From assembly GCA_013397935.1 (NCBI GenBank), contig VZRN01005001.1, positions 1,075,246-1,139,245 on the forward strand: 64,000 nucleotides of DNA, in the 5' to 3' direction. The notes beneath the pieces are model-generated. The model worked only from the letters and a program-made list of their open reading frames with translations. It was not told the origin of the DNA and did not search any database. Shown piece after piece: positions 1-9,034 of this stretch. Position 1 is the first letter of the stretch, and the number at the start of each line of letters is the position of its first letter. The position numbers and the translations under genes were made by a program. The DNA comes from Dasyornis broadbenti (lineage: Eukaryota; Chordata; Aves; Passeriformes; Dasyornithidae).

Positions 1-179
1 TGCCAGGCAGGGGCACACCAGAGCTGAGGGCCCGGGGTGGGGCTGGAGCGTGGGTCTGGCAGGTTTGCCGTGGGGTGGGCTGGGATGCAGGGCAGAAGGA
101 GCAGAGGACATTGGGGTTCTGGGGCAGCAGGAGGGCAGCTGGTTCCCTTGCCTCAGGGGAAGAGGTGGTAGCAGATGTT

Positions 180-640
180 GTGAACTCTCTGTGTGCTCTC
201 TGCCTCTCAGCCCCCTCTCCATGCCTTCTGTGTGTGTGTGTGTTAACTCCGAATTCTCTTCTCCATCCCTCTTTTGTCCCTGTGACTGCCTCCCTGCTTT
301 CCATTGCCTCATTCTCCCATCTCTGCGCCTCTGCTCCCTGTTCCCAGTGTGTGCCTCTCCCATCTGCCTCTGCTCTCTCTGTGCTCACCCTCTGCTCTCT
401 CTGTGCTCCTTTGCCATCCCTCTCTCATCCCTGCTGCTGCTCTCTCTTTGCCATCCCTCTCTGTGCTCCTTCTCAGCCTCTTTCCCTTTGCTCTGTGCCT
501 GCTCTCTGCCCTCTCCCTGCCCGTATTTGCTCTTTGCCCTCTCTGCCCTCTCCCTCTGTGCCCTCTGCATCTCCCTCTTCACTCTCCAGGTCTCCTGGCT
601 CTCTCTCCCGCCTCTGTTTGTCTCCTCCTCCCCCGGGCCG
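180..640. repeat. Pyrimidine-rich low-complexity tract
   Basis: The plus strand is almost entirely C and T here. It is built from irregular repeats of words such as CTCTGTGCTCC and CTCTGCCCTCTCC. Long open frames cross it in several registers only because the low-complexity strand lacks stop codons. The translations are Ser/Leu/Cys/Pro-rich and have no domain character, so no gene is called. A polypyrimidine strand of this length could form unusual DNA structure, which is inference. Confidence 0.7.
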
Positions 641-1050
641 TGTCTCCTTGCCCTTATCTCGGTGTTAATTCATGAACTGCTGAAGGAGGGAGCAGTGTGG
701 CTGTGCTGTACCTGAGATCACTGGCTCCGTTGCCCGAGGGCCTGTCTGTGCACGCTGGGGTGCTGTGGTGGCTGTGCTGGGACAACCCGAGCACGGAGAG
801 GATCCCCAGGCCCTGGCTGGAGCTGGCTGGCCCTCACTGGGTGAGCAGGTGGGTGATGGAGTCGTGGGGAGCCAAGGGGGGCGGTGGGGAGCACTGCAAG
901 TGGGCCTTGGGGATGGTAATGATTTCCTTTTGGTCTCTGTAGGGTTTGGCAGTGTCCAAACAGCGATGGGGAGCGGAGAGCCCGACCGTGGGGATCACAC
1001 TGACCCCAGCGCTGACCCCAGCGCTGACCCCACCTTCGTGGAGCTTAATT
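640..1050. other. Unassigned non-coding stretch
   Basis: No protein similarity is recognised. A plausible splice acceptor (pyrimidine-rich tract then CTGTAG) lies near 930-943. It is followed by a short GC-rich stretch with two tandem copies of CCCAGCGCTGACC. This could be the start of a last, mostly non-coding exon of the gene whose poly(A) signal lies at 1718, but that is a guess from spacing alone. Confidence 0.3.
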
Positions 1051-1330
1051 ATCATGGAATCACACAACAGTTTGGGTTGAGCAAGACCTAAAATATCATC
1101 TCATTCCACCCCTGCCATGCACAGGGGCACATTCCACTATCCCAGGCTGCTCCAAGCCCTGTCCAACCTGGCCTTGGACACTTCCAGGGATCCAGGGGCA
1201 GCCACAGCTGCTCTGGGCACCCTGGGCCAGGGCCTCGCCACGCTCACAGGGAAAAATTTCTCCCCAAAATCCCATTGAAATCTGCCAACTTTACCCTGAA
1301 GCCAAGCTGGCTTTTGCTACTTGAAATCCA
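1051..1330 (-). mobile_element. CR1 LINE 3' fragment
   Basis: The sequence reads as the reverse complement of a bird CR1 retroposon 3' end. It starts with the ATGGAATCACA.. terminus near 1053. The typical phrases for Pol-III-free CR1 tails follow: TCATTCCACCCC, CCAGGCTGCTCCAAGCCCTGTCC, CTTGGACACTTCCAGGGAT and CAGGGCCTCGCCACGCTCACAGGG. It is 5'-truncated, as most CR1 copies are, and has no reading frame. Confidence 0.85.
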
Positions 1331-1717
1331 GACTAGTCTGTAAAACTGATCCTTGGATGTTGAACTCTCTTTGATGCTAAGCTCTTCAGGTGGTAATTCA
1401 ACGTTTCAAAATCAACCTAATCATACACAGATGCATAATTAGCAACTGTCAGATGACCAAGGGTCAATCCAGCCATGGTGGCTCAGTCGGGATGATGTAA
1501 ACCTGACTTCAAGGCTTTCAAATATTATAGCTGTGCTTAAAAGCAAAAAACAGGAAAAAAGCCCCCCAAACTCTCCCTAAACGCACCAAGCATATTTTCC
1601 TTTGCAGACTTTTATTGCCCCTCCTGGCTAATTTCGGCTGATTAAAGCCTGATTATTTACCTGTGTATTGACAATGATTAAAACCAAACCCTGGGTGCTG
1701 TTAATGACTGTCGGTCC
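1331..1717. other. AT-richer unique sequence upstream of a poly(A) signal
   Basis: This stretch is non-repetitive, AT-rich and without an open frame. It ends in a well-formed poly(A) signal, so it could be the 3' UTR of an upstream plus-strand gene. In human the gene upstream of SC5D is TECTA, on the same strand. No TECTA coding exon could be recognised in the window, so the assignment rests on synteny only. Confidence 0.35.
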
Positions 1718-1723
1718 AATAAA
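1718..1723 (+). promoter_or_regulatory. Poly(A) signal AATAAA, probable 3' end of an upstream gene
   Basis: AATAAA sits at 1718-1723. It is followed about 20-35 bases later by a GT-rich element (TGTGTTGGTGTCGTC, about 1743-1757). That is the usual geometry of a cleavage and polyadenylation site. It lies on the same strand as SC5D and SORL1 and about 3.9 kb upstream of the SC5D promoter. Confidence 0.45.
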
Positions 1724-1759
1724 GTTGGTTTGAAGTTTCAAACTGTGTTGGTGTCGTCT

Positions 1760-2200
1760 CAATCCATCCCGAATCTGCAGAATTTGAAGGTGTTGGGGGC
1801 GGGGGGCAGAGATTCAGCCAGAAGGGACGGAGCTGGAGAGCTTTGAACGCTGAATTTCACCATCCCCAAGCCAAACCGGACACAGGAGGAGCTGAGAACC
1901 ACGGGAGCTCGTCAGGAACAACTCACGGTGACAGAGGAACCCAAAGCCACCGGGGAAGCTGGGGTGGGCATGGCACCGACACGAAAACCACCGTGGGAAG
2001 CAGGGGACGGATGTGGGACAGAGGAAATGAATCCAGGAATGCTTTGGGATGAGAAGTACCAGGGACACCACAGGTGGCACCCAGTGGTCAGCCCCGCGAA
2101 TTGGGTGACCCCCAAGGAACCCAAATGAGCCAGACAAACCCCAGATTTTAATTGTTGACATCAAATACCACCCCCCCCCAAAAAAAGCCCTAACTAACCC
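1760..2200. other. Intergenic stretch, nothing recognised
   Basis: GA-rich unique sequence with a short G run (near 1798-1806) and a short C run followed by an A run (about 2172-2186). The short open frames lack any recognisable domain or exon boundary. It passes into the minisatellite described next. Confidence 0.5.
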
Positions 2201-2214
2201 CAAAGTGTTCTGCA

Positions 2215-2665
2215 GAGAGCAAGTTTGAACTCTAATAACCTCAATGACCTAAAGTAACCCCAAATTTTAATTGTTGAACTCAAGTAACCCCAAAATGACC
2301 TCTAATGACCCCAAAATGACCTAAAATAACCCCAAAAGCGACCTAAAGTAACCCCAAAATTTTCTGGAGCGAGCAAGTTTGACCTCAAGTAACCCAATGA
2401 CCTATAGTAACCCCAATGACCTATAGTAACCCCAAAATGACCTCTGATGACCCCAAAATGACCCGAAGTAACCCCAAAAATGACCTAAAGTAACCCCAAA
2501 ATTTTCTGGAGTGAGAGGGTTTGACCTCCAGTAACCCAATGACCTATAGTAACCCCAATGACCTACAGTAACCCCAAAATGACCTCTCATGACCCCAAAA
2601 TGACCTGAAGTAACCCCAAAAATGACCCAAAGTTTTCTGGTGAGAATGTGTTTGACCGTAACTAA
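2215..2665 (+). repeat. Left arm of inverted minisatellite (TGACC..AGTAACCCCAAAA)
   Basis: Degenerate short units of the type TGACCTAAAGTAACCCCAAAA fill this arm. They are organised into a higher-order unit of about 130-142 bp. Each higher-order unit is marked by an ATTTTCTGGAGYGAG block, seen at 2359, 2501 and in shortened form at 2631. The same units recur in reverse complement to the right of about 2685. Confidence 0.85.
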
Positions 2666-2684
2666 CACCAACTAATTAAAATTT

Positions 2685-3265
2685 GGGGTTACTATACATC
2701 AGTCGGATTATTAGAGTTCAAACTCAGTTTCTCCAGAAAAACGGTGCGGTTAAGTCATTTTTTGGGGTTCCTTCGGGTCATTTTGGGGTCGTTAGAGGTC
2801 ATTTTGGGGTTACTATAGGTTATTGGGGTTATTATAGGTCATAGGGTTACTTGAGGTCAAACTCGCTGTCTCCAGAAAATTTTGGGGTTACTTTAGGTCA
2901 TTTTTGGGGTCACTTCGGGTCATTTTGGGGTCGTTAGAGGTCATTTTGGGGTTACTGTGGGTCATTGGGTTACTTTAGGTCATTGGGATTAATAGCGTTC
3001 AAACTTGTTCTGACCAGAAAATTTTGGGGTTAATTTCGGTCATTTTTGAGGTTGCTTTAGGTCCTTTTTGGGGTTATTAGAGATCATTGGGCTTACTATA
3101 GGTCATTTGGGTTACTTCAGGTCAAACTTGCTCCCTCCAGAAAATGTTGGGGTTATTTTACACCGGTTTTGGGGTCATTAGAGGTAATTTTGGTTACTAT
3201 AGGTCATTTGGGTTCTTAGAGGTCCAACTCGCTTTCTCCAGAGCACTTAGGGGTGACTTTAGATC
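2685..3265 (-). repeat. Right arm of inverted minisatellite (TTTTGGGGTTACT..GGTCA)
   Basis: This arm is the reverse complement of the left arm: TTTTGGGGTTACTTTAGGTCA-type units with a CTCCAGAAAA marker block. The marker recurs about every 100-140 bp, at about 2731, 2871, 3012, 3136 and 3236. The arm is longer and more diverged at its outer end. Together the two arms form an imperfect palindrome of about 1 kb with its axis near 2675. Confidence 0.85.
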
Positions 3266-3269
3266 ATTT

Positions 3270-4150
3270 GTTATTACTTGGGCTCAGTTTCTCCCTCTCT
3301 GGGGCTCAGCTTTGGCCTCTTTATGTCACCCAAGGAGTTTCTTCGCCGTGTGCCAATTTTAGAAGTTTTCCCCAGAATTATCCCTTCCTTCCCCACTCCT
3401 TTTTGTTCCCTGATCCCTTCTCCAAAGGCTTCCCGTTCTCATTTGCACTGCTGGGTTTTTTGGTTTTTTTCATGGTTTACTCTTTCTGTTGCTTTGGGAT
3501 TCAAGGAAATGTGGTCTCGTCTCTCCACAGCGCCTCCCTCCAGCCGCTCTGAACCATCAGCTTCCACAATCACTTCAGGATTTATGTCATTCTCTGACTC
3601 AGACTTTCACCCTACATTTGTGAGCATCAGCAGCAACACCCCACTAAAAAAAAAAAAAAAACAAAAAAAAAACCACCAAAAAAACCCCACATTTATTTTG
3701 CTGGAAACCACACCAGTGTCAAGAAAAATAAAAATGTCTCCATATTCTAACAAGAAAAGCAAATAAGACTGGTTTAAACTTGTTTTTATTGAGAAGTTAT
3801 AATTATGGGAAACTTTTTCCCCTGCTGACTCTTATTTTTAACTTAGACAAAATATTCCCCCCAGCTGAGCCCAAATAAATTTTTATTTTAATGGTTAAAT
3901 AAAAATTACTCCAGTAGGAATGAAGGTTCTGGCCAGGATTTCCTCACTGAGCAATGATTGATTTCTCCTCCACCATCCAGCCGTATCAATATCCTGCATG
4001 TGTCCCAGCTGGAATAAAATGTGCATCAAACACATGGAATATCCAGCTCTGGAGCCCAAAACACAGGAAATACCTGGACCTGTTGGAGAGATCACAGAAA
4101 AAACATCTTCAAACACCACCCAGTGTCCCTGGAGCACCCATGAATAAATA
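3270..4150. other. Intergenic stretch, AT-rich with A-runs
   Basis: Unique sequence with poly(A) runs around 3647-3680 and several AATAAA-like words. No coding exon or known repeat is recognised. The A-rich stretch near 3647 may be the tail of an old retroposed fragment, but no matching body was identified. Confidence 0.4.
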
Positions 4151-4153
4151 ATA

Positions 4154-4216
4154 AAAATGAATAAATGAATAAAACAAAGACCACCCTGATCTTTGTTTTA
4201 TTCGTTTATTCATTTT
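4154..4216. repeat. Near-perfect AT-rich inverted repeat
   Basis: Arm 4154-4180 and arm 4190-4216 are reverse complements over 27 bases with one mismatch. The spacer is nine bases (4181-4189). Both strands carry AATAAA within the arms. In RNA it would form a stem-loop, and in DNA it could extrude as a cruciform. No transposase or target-site duplication was identified. Confidence 0.85.
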
Positions 4217-5180
4217 AAAGCACTACAGGGAGTTTAAAACAGCACAAGGTTTAAAGCCAAGTGAAATGATTGTGCTGCACGTGAAAGGAAGGGGCTACAG
4301 GGACTTGGCGGGGGATTTTTTTTTCTGTTAAAATTCCATTTGTAAGCATGGTCAGTACGGAAATAACAGGAATAACTGCAGCTCCACCAGTGAAAATTAT
4401 CTGAAGTCAGGATATAACTTTTATCCAGCTGCCTTGCCAAAAAGCCCCTCTGGAAATGGTTTTCCCCTTTGTCCCTGTCCTACGTTTCTCTGTATTTATG
4501 ACACCAGCGGCTGTAATAGTGAAAGAGCTGTAAATAACAAAAGGGGACTCAAATTCCCTCATAAATCAGTGTTTCTACCCAAAAACTCCAGTTTGAATGC
4601 CTCTTACTTCAACAAAATGTAATCCTCTGGACTGACTTTTTTATTCTGAAGTTTCTCTTACATTCTGCTAGGAAAACAGTCAAAAGAATTGACTGTATCT
4701 TAATAAAAATAAGCATGACAGTACAATTTTTGCTCATATTGGGAAAAATTCCATGATTTTGGCGGCTGAGGCAATGTCAGAAATACATTTTGGAGAATCA
4801 CTCCATCCCTCCCTCCAAGATTTGTTGAGGTAGAACTTCACAAGAAGACAAAGTAACAGACCTTTCCAGCTAAAAGCGTTCCCAGCGCTGTGCAAGCAGG
4901 AAATTCCCATGGACGCAGGAATTCGGGCGGAGAGATGAGCAGGAATGATGCCTTGAGCCAAGCCCTTGCTGCGCTTCTCTGCTGGAGTCCCCACCCCAGG
5001 CCCTGGAGCTGGAAAGGGGTGACCTGAAGGGAGGAATAGAAATGCATTACCTGGGGGAAAACTCAGGGAAAATGCAGTGGGAGAGGGAAGGTGGGACTGC
5101 AGGCTGAGTGAAAGCTGCTGCAGAGGAAACCGCAGGGGAGATGGAATAAAAAGCAGCAATTAAAAGAAAAAGGGTTACAA
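4217..5180. other. Intergenic stretch upstream of SC5D
   Basis: Mostly unique AT-rich sequence to about 4850, then more GC-rich. No exon is recognised. Short open frames on the minus strand (for example 4734-5159) lack coding character. Confidence 0.4.
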
Positions 5181-5184
5181 ACTG

Positions 5185-5360
5185 TCTGTGAGGGCTGGGA
5201 GGCACAGGGTGCCCAGAGAAGCCGTGGCTGCCCCGTCCCTGGAAGTGCCCAAGGCCAGGTTGGTCAGGACTTGGAGCACCCTGGGACAGTGGAAGGTGTC
5301 CCTGCCCAGGTCCAGGGTGAAGGCGGATGAGCTTTAATGTCCCTTCCAATCCAAACTGGC
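5185..5360 (+). mobile_element. CR1 LINE 3' fragment
   Basis: This is the plus-strand orientation of the CR1 3' end. It contains AGAAGCCGTGGCTGCCCC, CCAAGGCCAGGTTGGTCAGG, CTTGGAGCACCCTGGGACAGTGGAAGGTGTCCCTG and the terminal TTCCAATCCAAACTG. It is a short, 5'-truncated copy that ends just upstream of the SC5D CpG-rich promoter. It is the only clear CR1 copy in the window in this orientation. Confidence 0.8.
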
Positions 5361-5399
5361 ACCAGGGATGTCCCCCAGCCATCCCGACCGAGGGGACAG

Positions 5400-5708
5400 C
5401 CGGCAAGGGGCCCGGAGCGGCCACAAATCCCCTCGAGCAGCGCTCGGAGGCACCGGGGTCGGAGCGGAGGCACCGGGCAGCGAGCGCGGAGCTCCGCACG
5501 CCCCGCCTTGGCCCCGCCCAGGACACGCCCCCTTTCGGCCACGCCCCATCCGCTGGCTCCGCCCGGCCACGCCCCATAACCACGCCCCCTTCTGCGCTGA
5601 CGTCACCGTCCGAGGTGGCGCGAGCGCCTCCGCCTGTGACGTCACGTGGCGCTACCGGGCGGCACCGCCCCTTTCGCTCCCCCGCGCCGCTCCGGGACCC
5701 TCGGGCAG
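5400..5708 (+). promoter_or_regulatory. SC5D: SC5D CpG-rich promoter and untranslated exon 1
   Basis: A CpG-dense block precedes SC5D. It contains an Sp1-type CCCCGCCC (5512-5519) and four CACGCCCC boxes (5524, 5540, 5568 and 5581) suited to Sp/KLF factors. Two perfect CRE palindromes TGACGTCA lie at 5598-5605 and 5637-5644. The second is fused to an E-box CACGTG at 5643-5648. No TATA box is evident. A likely untranslated first exon ends at 5708 with CGGGCAG followed by GTAACG. The transcription start is probably within 5640-5690, but it cannot be fixed from sequence. CRE, E-box and Sp1 sites are common in sterol-synthesis gene promoters, so the arrangement is fitting; factor binding is inference. 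Confidence 0.7.
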
Positions 5709-6328
5709 GTAACGGGATCCGGGATGGGGGCACCGGGATCTGGGGCACCGGGGCACGGAGAGGGGGGGACACCGCCGGCACGGCCCCTGCCGGCCGCTGC
5801 GCTCCCCTCCAGCGTCACCCTCCCCGTTTCCAGCAGCCCTCGATTGCTTCCCCGCCGCTGGCCGGGCCACTTGCGGCTCCCAAACACACCGAACCCCGCC
5901 AAGCCACCCACCCTGCCCGGGGACCCCCGGGAGCGCTGCGGGAATCGCCCCGCGGGATACGGAATGGAGCCGCAGGTGCTGCCCCAAAAGGGGTCTTGCT
6001 CCCCAAACCCACAGCCCGCTGTCACCCTGTCCCGCTGGCACCCACAGCCCGCCGTCCCCGGTCACACGTGCTCCCTCCCACAGCAGCAGGGCCCAGAATT
6101 AGGCGAGCCCCCCACTTCTGCGTCTTCCTTGCTTTACACCCACAATCTGCATCTCCTGGTTTTGCTTCCGCATCCCAGCTAAAGTGATCCAGCGAAATGG
6201 GTAACATCCCAACCCTGACACGCCCCTGCCCACAACCAGCGGGCACCCGATTTCCTGTGCCTCTGTGGCCCTAGGGAGGGACATCTTCTGTCACCAGTCA
6301 CACCAACTCTTTTTCCTGCACAGCCACC

Positions 6329-8263
6329 ATGGATCTGGTCCTGGAAGCCGCTGACCGGCACCTCCTGACGCCCTACGTGTACCCGGTGGGGTGGCCCGAG
6401 GGCGAGCCCTGCCGCCAGCTCCTCAGCCTCTTTGTCATCACCAACCTGGGGGCCCTCACCCTCTACCTCCTCTTCGGCACCCTCAGCTACTACTTCATCT
6501 TCGACCACGAGCTCAAGAAGCATCCCCAGTTCCTGGAGGTGGGTACACCCCGGCGGCTCCTCACCCAGGCCCTGCGTGGCAGTGACCCCCTCGCCATCCT
6601 CTTGTCCGTTCCAAATGCCACATGCCAGTGCCAGTCCTGTGGCACAGGCTGTCCCCACTGTCACAACCCCACTCTCAGCCCTCTGTTGCCCTTGATCCTC
6701 CCTGAGCAGGCACAAGTGCCACAAGACCCAGCACCCAGCATGAGCCCTGTCCTGCTCCGGGCACGGCTGTCCCCACGAGCAGCACCCTGCATCCCACACC
6801 ATGGCACAGATGCCACGACGCAGGGGTGGCCATGACGCTGACCCTCTCTGCCTTCTGAGGGGCATTGGGGCTCCCAGGATGTCCCCTGTCACCCTGACCC
6901 CATTCTTGTCACACCCCACAGAACCAGGTGAGCCGGGAGATCGCCTACGCCATGCGCTCCCTGCCCTGGATCAGCGTCCCCACCGTCGCCCTGTTCTTCG
7001 CCGAGGTGAGGGGCTACAGCAAACTCTATGACAACATCGAGGACTCCCCGTATGGTGAGTGACCTCCCTGCACCCCCTGCCACGGCAGTACCCTCTCCCA
7101 CCTGGGTCACCTCCCTCAGCCCCTATTTCTCCAGAAATCCTCCAGGGTACCTCCTGTTCCAGCCAAAAATCCAAGTTCTGTTTAGGGGAGGCACCCATAC
7201 ACCCTCACTCTGGGTTGTGACCTCCTGCTCGACAGGCTCCCCTCTCCGCAGAAGAGACCCTTCCCTTCCCTGGGCACGGCTCCCAGTGAAGCAGCACCTG
7301 ACTCACTTCCCCCGAGTCACGGGCAAAGCCTGACGCTCTCACTTCCATAGGGCAGACCCTGACATGATTCAGATATGTCTCCCACCATGAGGGCCATTGT
7401 GGAGGCCCTCACAGCCTCCTGATGGCCACGTGTGCCACCTCTGACATCCCTGTTACCCCCCCAGGCTGGTCTGGTGTCTTCCTCAGCATGCTGTCCTTCC
7501 TCTTCTTCACCGACATGGGCATCTACTGGATACACCGTGGGCTCCACCACAAGCTGTTCTATAAGGTATGGGACAGGACAGAGGGCTCTGGGCAAGAGTC
7601 CTTGCCCTGCTGGTGACAAGTGACATGTCCAAGCTGCTCCTCCCAGCGAGTGCATGCTCTGGTGGAAATGGCTGAACAAGGTGTCACGATGGGATGGGAG
7701 CTGAGAGCCCTTTAGAGCACGTGTCCCCCTCTCAGTTTGGGTGGTGATGGCTCAAAGAGCGTCCCTTTGGGCTGTGAATCTGGCTGGGGGAACCCCTAAA
7801 AGGGCCCACCCCGGCTGACAGCCCCCTCTCCCCACAGCGCTTCCACAAGCCCCACCACCTGTGGAAGATCGCCACGCCCTTCGCCAGCCACGCCTTCCAC
7901 CCCGTGGACGGCTTCATGCAGAGCCTGCCCTACCACGTGTACCCCTTCCTCTTCCCCCTGCACAAAGTCACCTACCTGGGCCTCTACATCTTCGTCAACG
8001 TCTGGACCATCTCCATCCACGACGGCGACTACCGCGTGCCGCGGCTGCTGCGGCACATCATCAACGGCTCTGCCCACCACACCGACCACCACCTGTACTT
8101 TGACTACAACTACGGGCAGTATTTCACCCTCTGGGACAAGATTGGCGGCTCCTACAAGAGCCCCACATCCTTCGAGGGCAAAGGCCCCCACGATTACTTG
8201 CGCAAGCTCCGAGAGAAAGACCCGGGAGCGTCCAACGGCGTCGCGGCCTCCAAGGCCGAGTAG
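6329..8263 (+). CDS. SC5D: Sterol C5-desaturase (lathosterol oxidase)
   Basis: The enzyme inserts the C5(6) double bond into lathosterol to give 7-dehydrocholesterol, the penultimate step of cholesterol synthesis, in the endoplasmic reticulum. Coding exons are 6329-6538 (exon starts 6324), 6922-7054, 7465-7565 and 7838-8263, all with GT-AG junctions. They join to a 289-residue frame; the human protein is 299. ATG lies in a strong context (CCACCATGG) just after the acceptor. Hydrophobic segments lie near residues 31-58, 80-100, 120-137 and 190-208. The three iron-binding histidine boxes of the fatty-acid-hydroxylase superfamily are intact: HRGLH (138-142), HKPHH (151-155) and HTDHH (229-233). 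The C-terminal tail is about ten residues shorter than in human, within the variable end. It lies upstream of SORL1 on the same strand, as in other vertebrates. No disruption was seen. Confidence 0.97.
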
Positions 8264-9030
8264 GCTTCCTCCAAGTGTGTCCCTTCTCTGGCTGGATCTT
8301 GTCCCATTCCTCGCCGGCCACTCAAGACTGTTTTCCACGGACAAAGAGCCCCTGGCCCTGATGACATGACCAGCGTGGGGCGATCCTTGGTGAGTGTCCG
8401 GTGTGCCCTGATCCCAAAACGGTGGCGTCCGGCCTCGCTCCACACCACAGATCTGCCCTGTTTTTCCTACTGCTTCCCCTCCCGGCTCCCTTTGGATCTC
8501 TGCTAAGGTCCCTGCGCTGCTGTAGTGCTGTGCTGCTGCTTTACCAGAAGAATAACATGGCACAAATAGAACAATAACGTGGCACAAATTAACGTGACTC
8601 GTGGCAGGGTCTTCATTTGACTGCTGCTCCCTTTTGTCGACGATTCATTGCTCCCATCATGGTGTCCATCGGGACGAGCTGTATTTTGGAAGAAAACCCA
8701 CCTTTTGGAGGTGGTGTAGGTCCTCCTGATGGCTCCCTTGGTGGGACTTCTCGGCACTCAACCTCCTTCCTCTTGCCCGGGGATGTCCCATGGAAACATC
8801 ACGCCTGTAGGACAAAGGTGCACTTTGAGTCTTGTGGGTCTCTCGAGCTCCCTGAGAACATTGAGGGGAAGGGAGGAGGAACAGGCACTGAGATGTGAGG
8901 GGCAGGGGCTTCTCCTCACTCGAGGGTTCGTGGCCAGCTTCCCCCCTTAAGGACCCGTGTGTTTCCTGCTGAAATCTGGTCACCCGCCTTCGGGGTTGAC
9001 CCACGATCAATAAATCTCACTTGCCAACTG
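8264..9030 (+). other. SC5D: SC5D 3' UTR
   Basis: After the TAG stop at 8261-8263 the sequence has no sustained open frame with coding character. It reaches a clear AATAAA at 9009-9014. Cleavage is expected around 9025-9035. The end point is inferred from the signal, not from transcript data. A long minus-strand open frame overlapping this part and exon 5 is a shadow of GC-rich coding sequence. Confidence 0.65.
9009..9014 (+). promoter_or_regulatory. SC5D: SC5D poly(A) signal
   Basis: A canonical AATAAA lies about 750 bases after the SC5D stop codon. It is the first good signal downstream of the gene and is followed by CT/GT-rich sequence. Confidence 0.65.
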
Positions 9031-9034
9031 GGCT

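Noticed and set aside
50..715. Long overlapping plus-strand open frames
   Set aside because: They lie in a pyrimidine-only tract that has few stop codons. The products are Ser/Leu/Cys/Pro-rich without domains or splice sites.
640..1740. TECTA coding exons
   Set aside because: They were looked for because of synteny, but no zona pellucida-domain or C-terminal TECTA sequence was recognised.
2690..3260. TTGGGG-containing repeats as interstitial telomere sequence
   Set aside because: The vertebrate telomere unit is TTAGGG. Here the G-runs are part of a longer AGGTCA-containing unit and are not tandem hexamers.
2215..3265. Regularly spaced repeats as a CRISPR array
   Set aside because: The repeats are degenerate, lie in a vertebrate genome, have no unique constant-length spacers, and no cas gene is present.
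5327..6187. 286-codon open frame through the SC5D promoter
   Set aside because: It arises from CpG-island composition. It crosses the first exon donor and resembles no protein.
7796..8587. 263-codon minus-strand open frame
   Set aside because: It is the antisense shadow of the GC-rich last coding exon of SC5D and its UTR.
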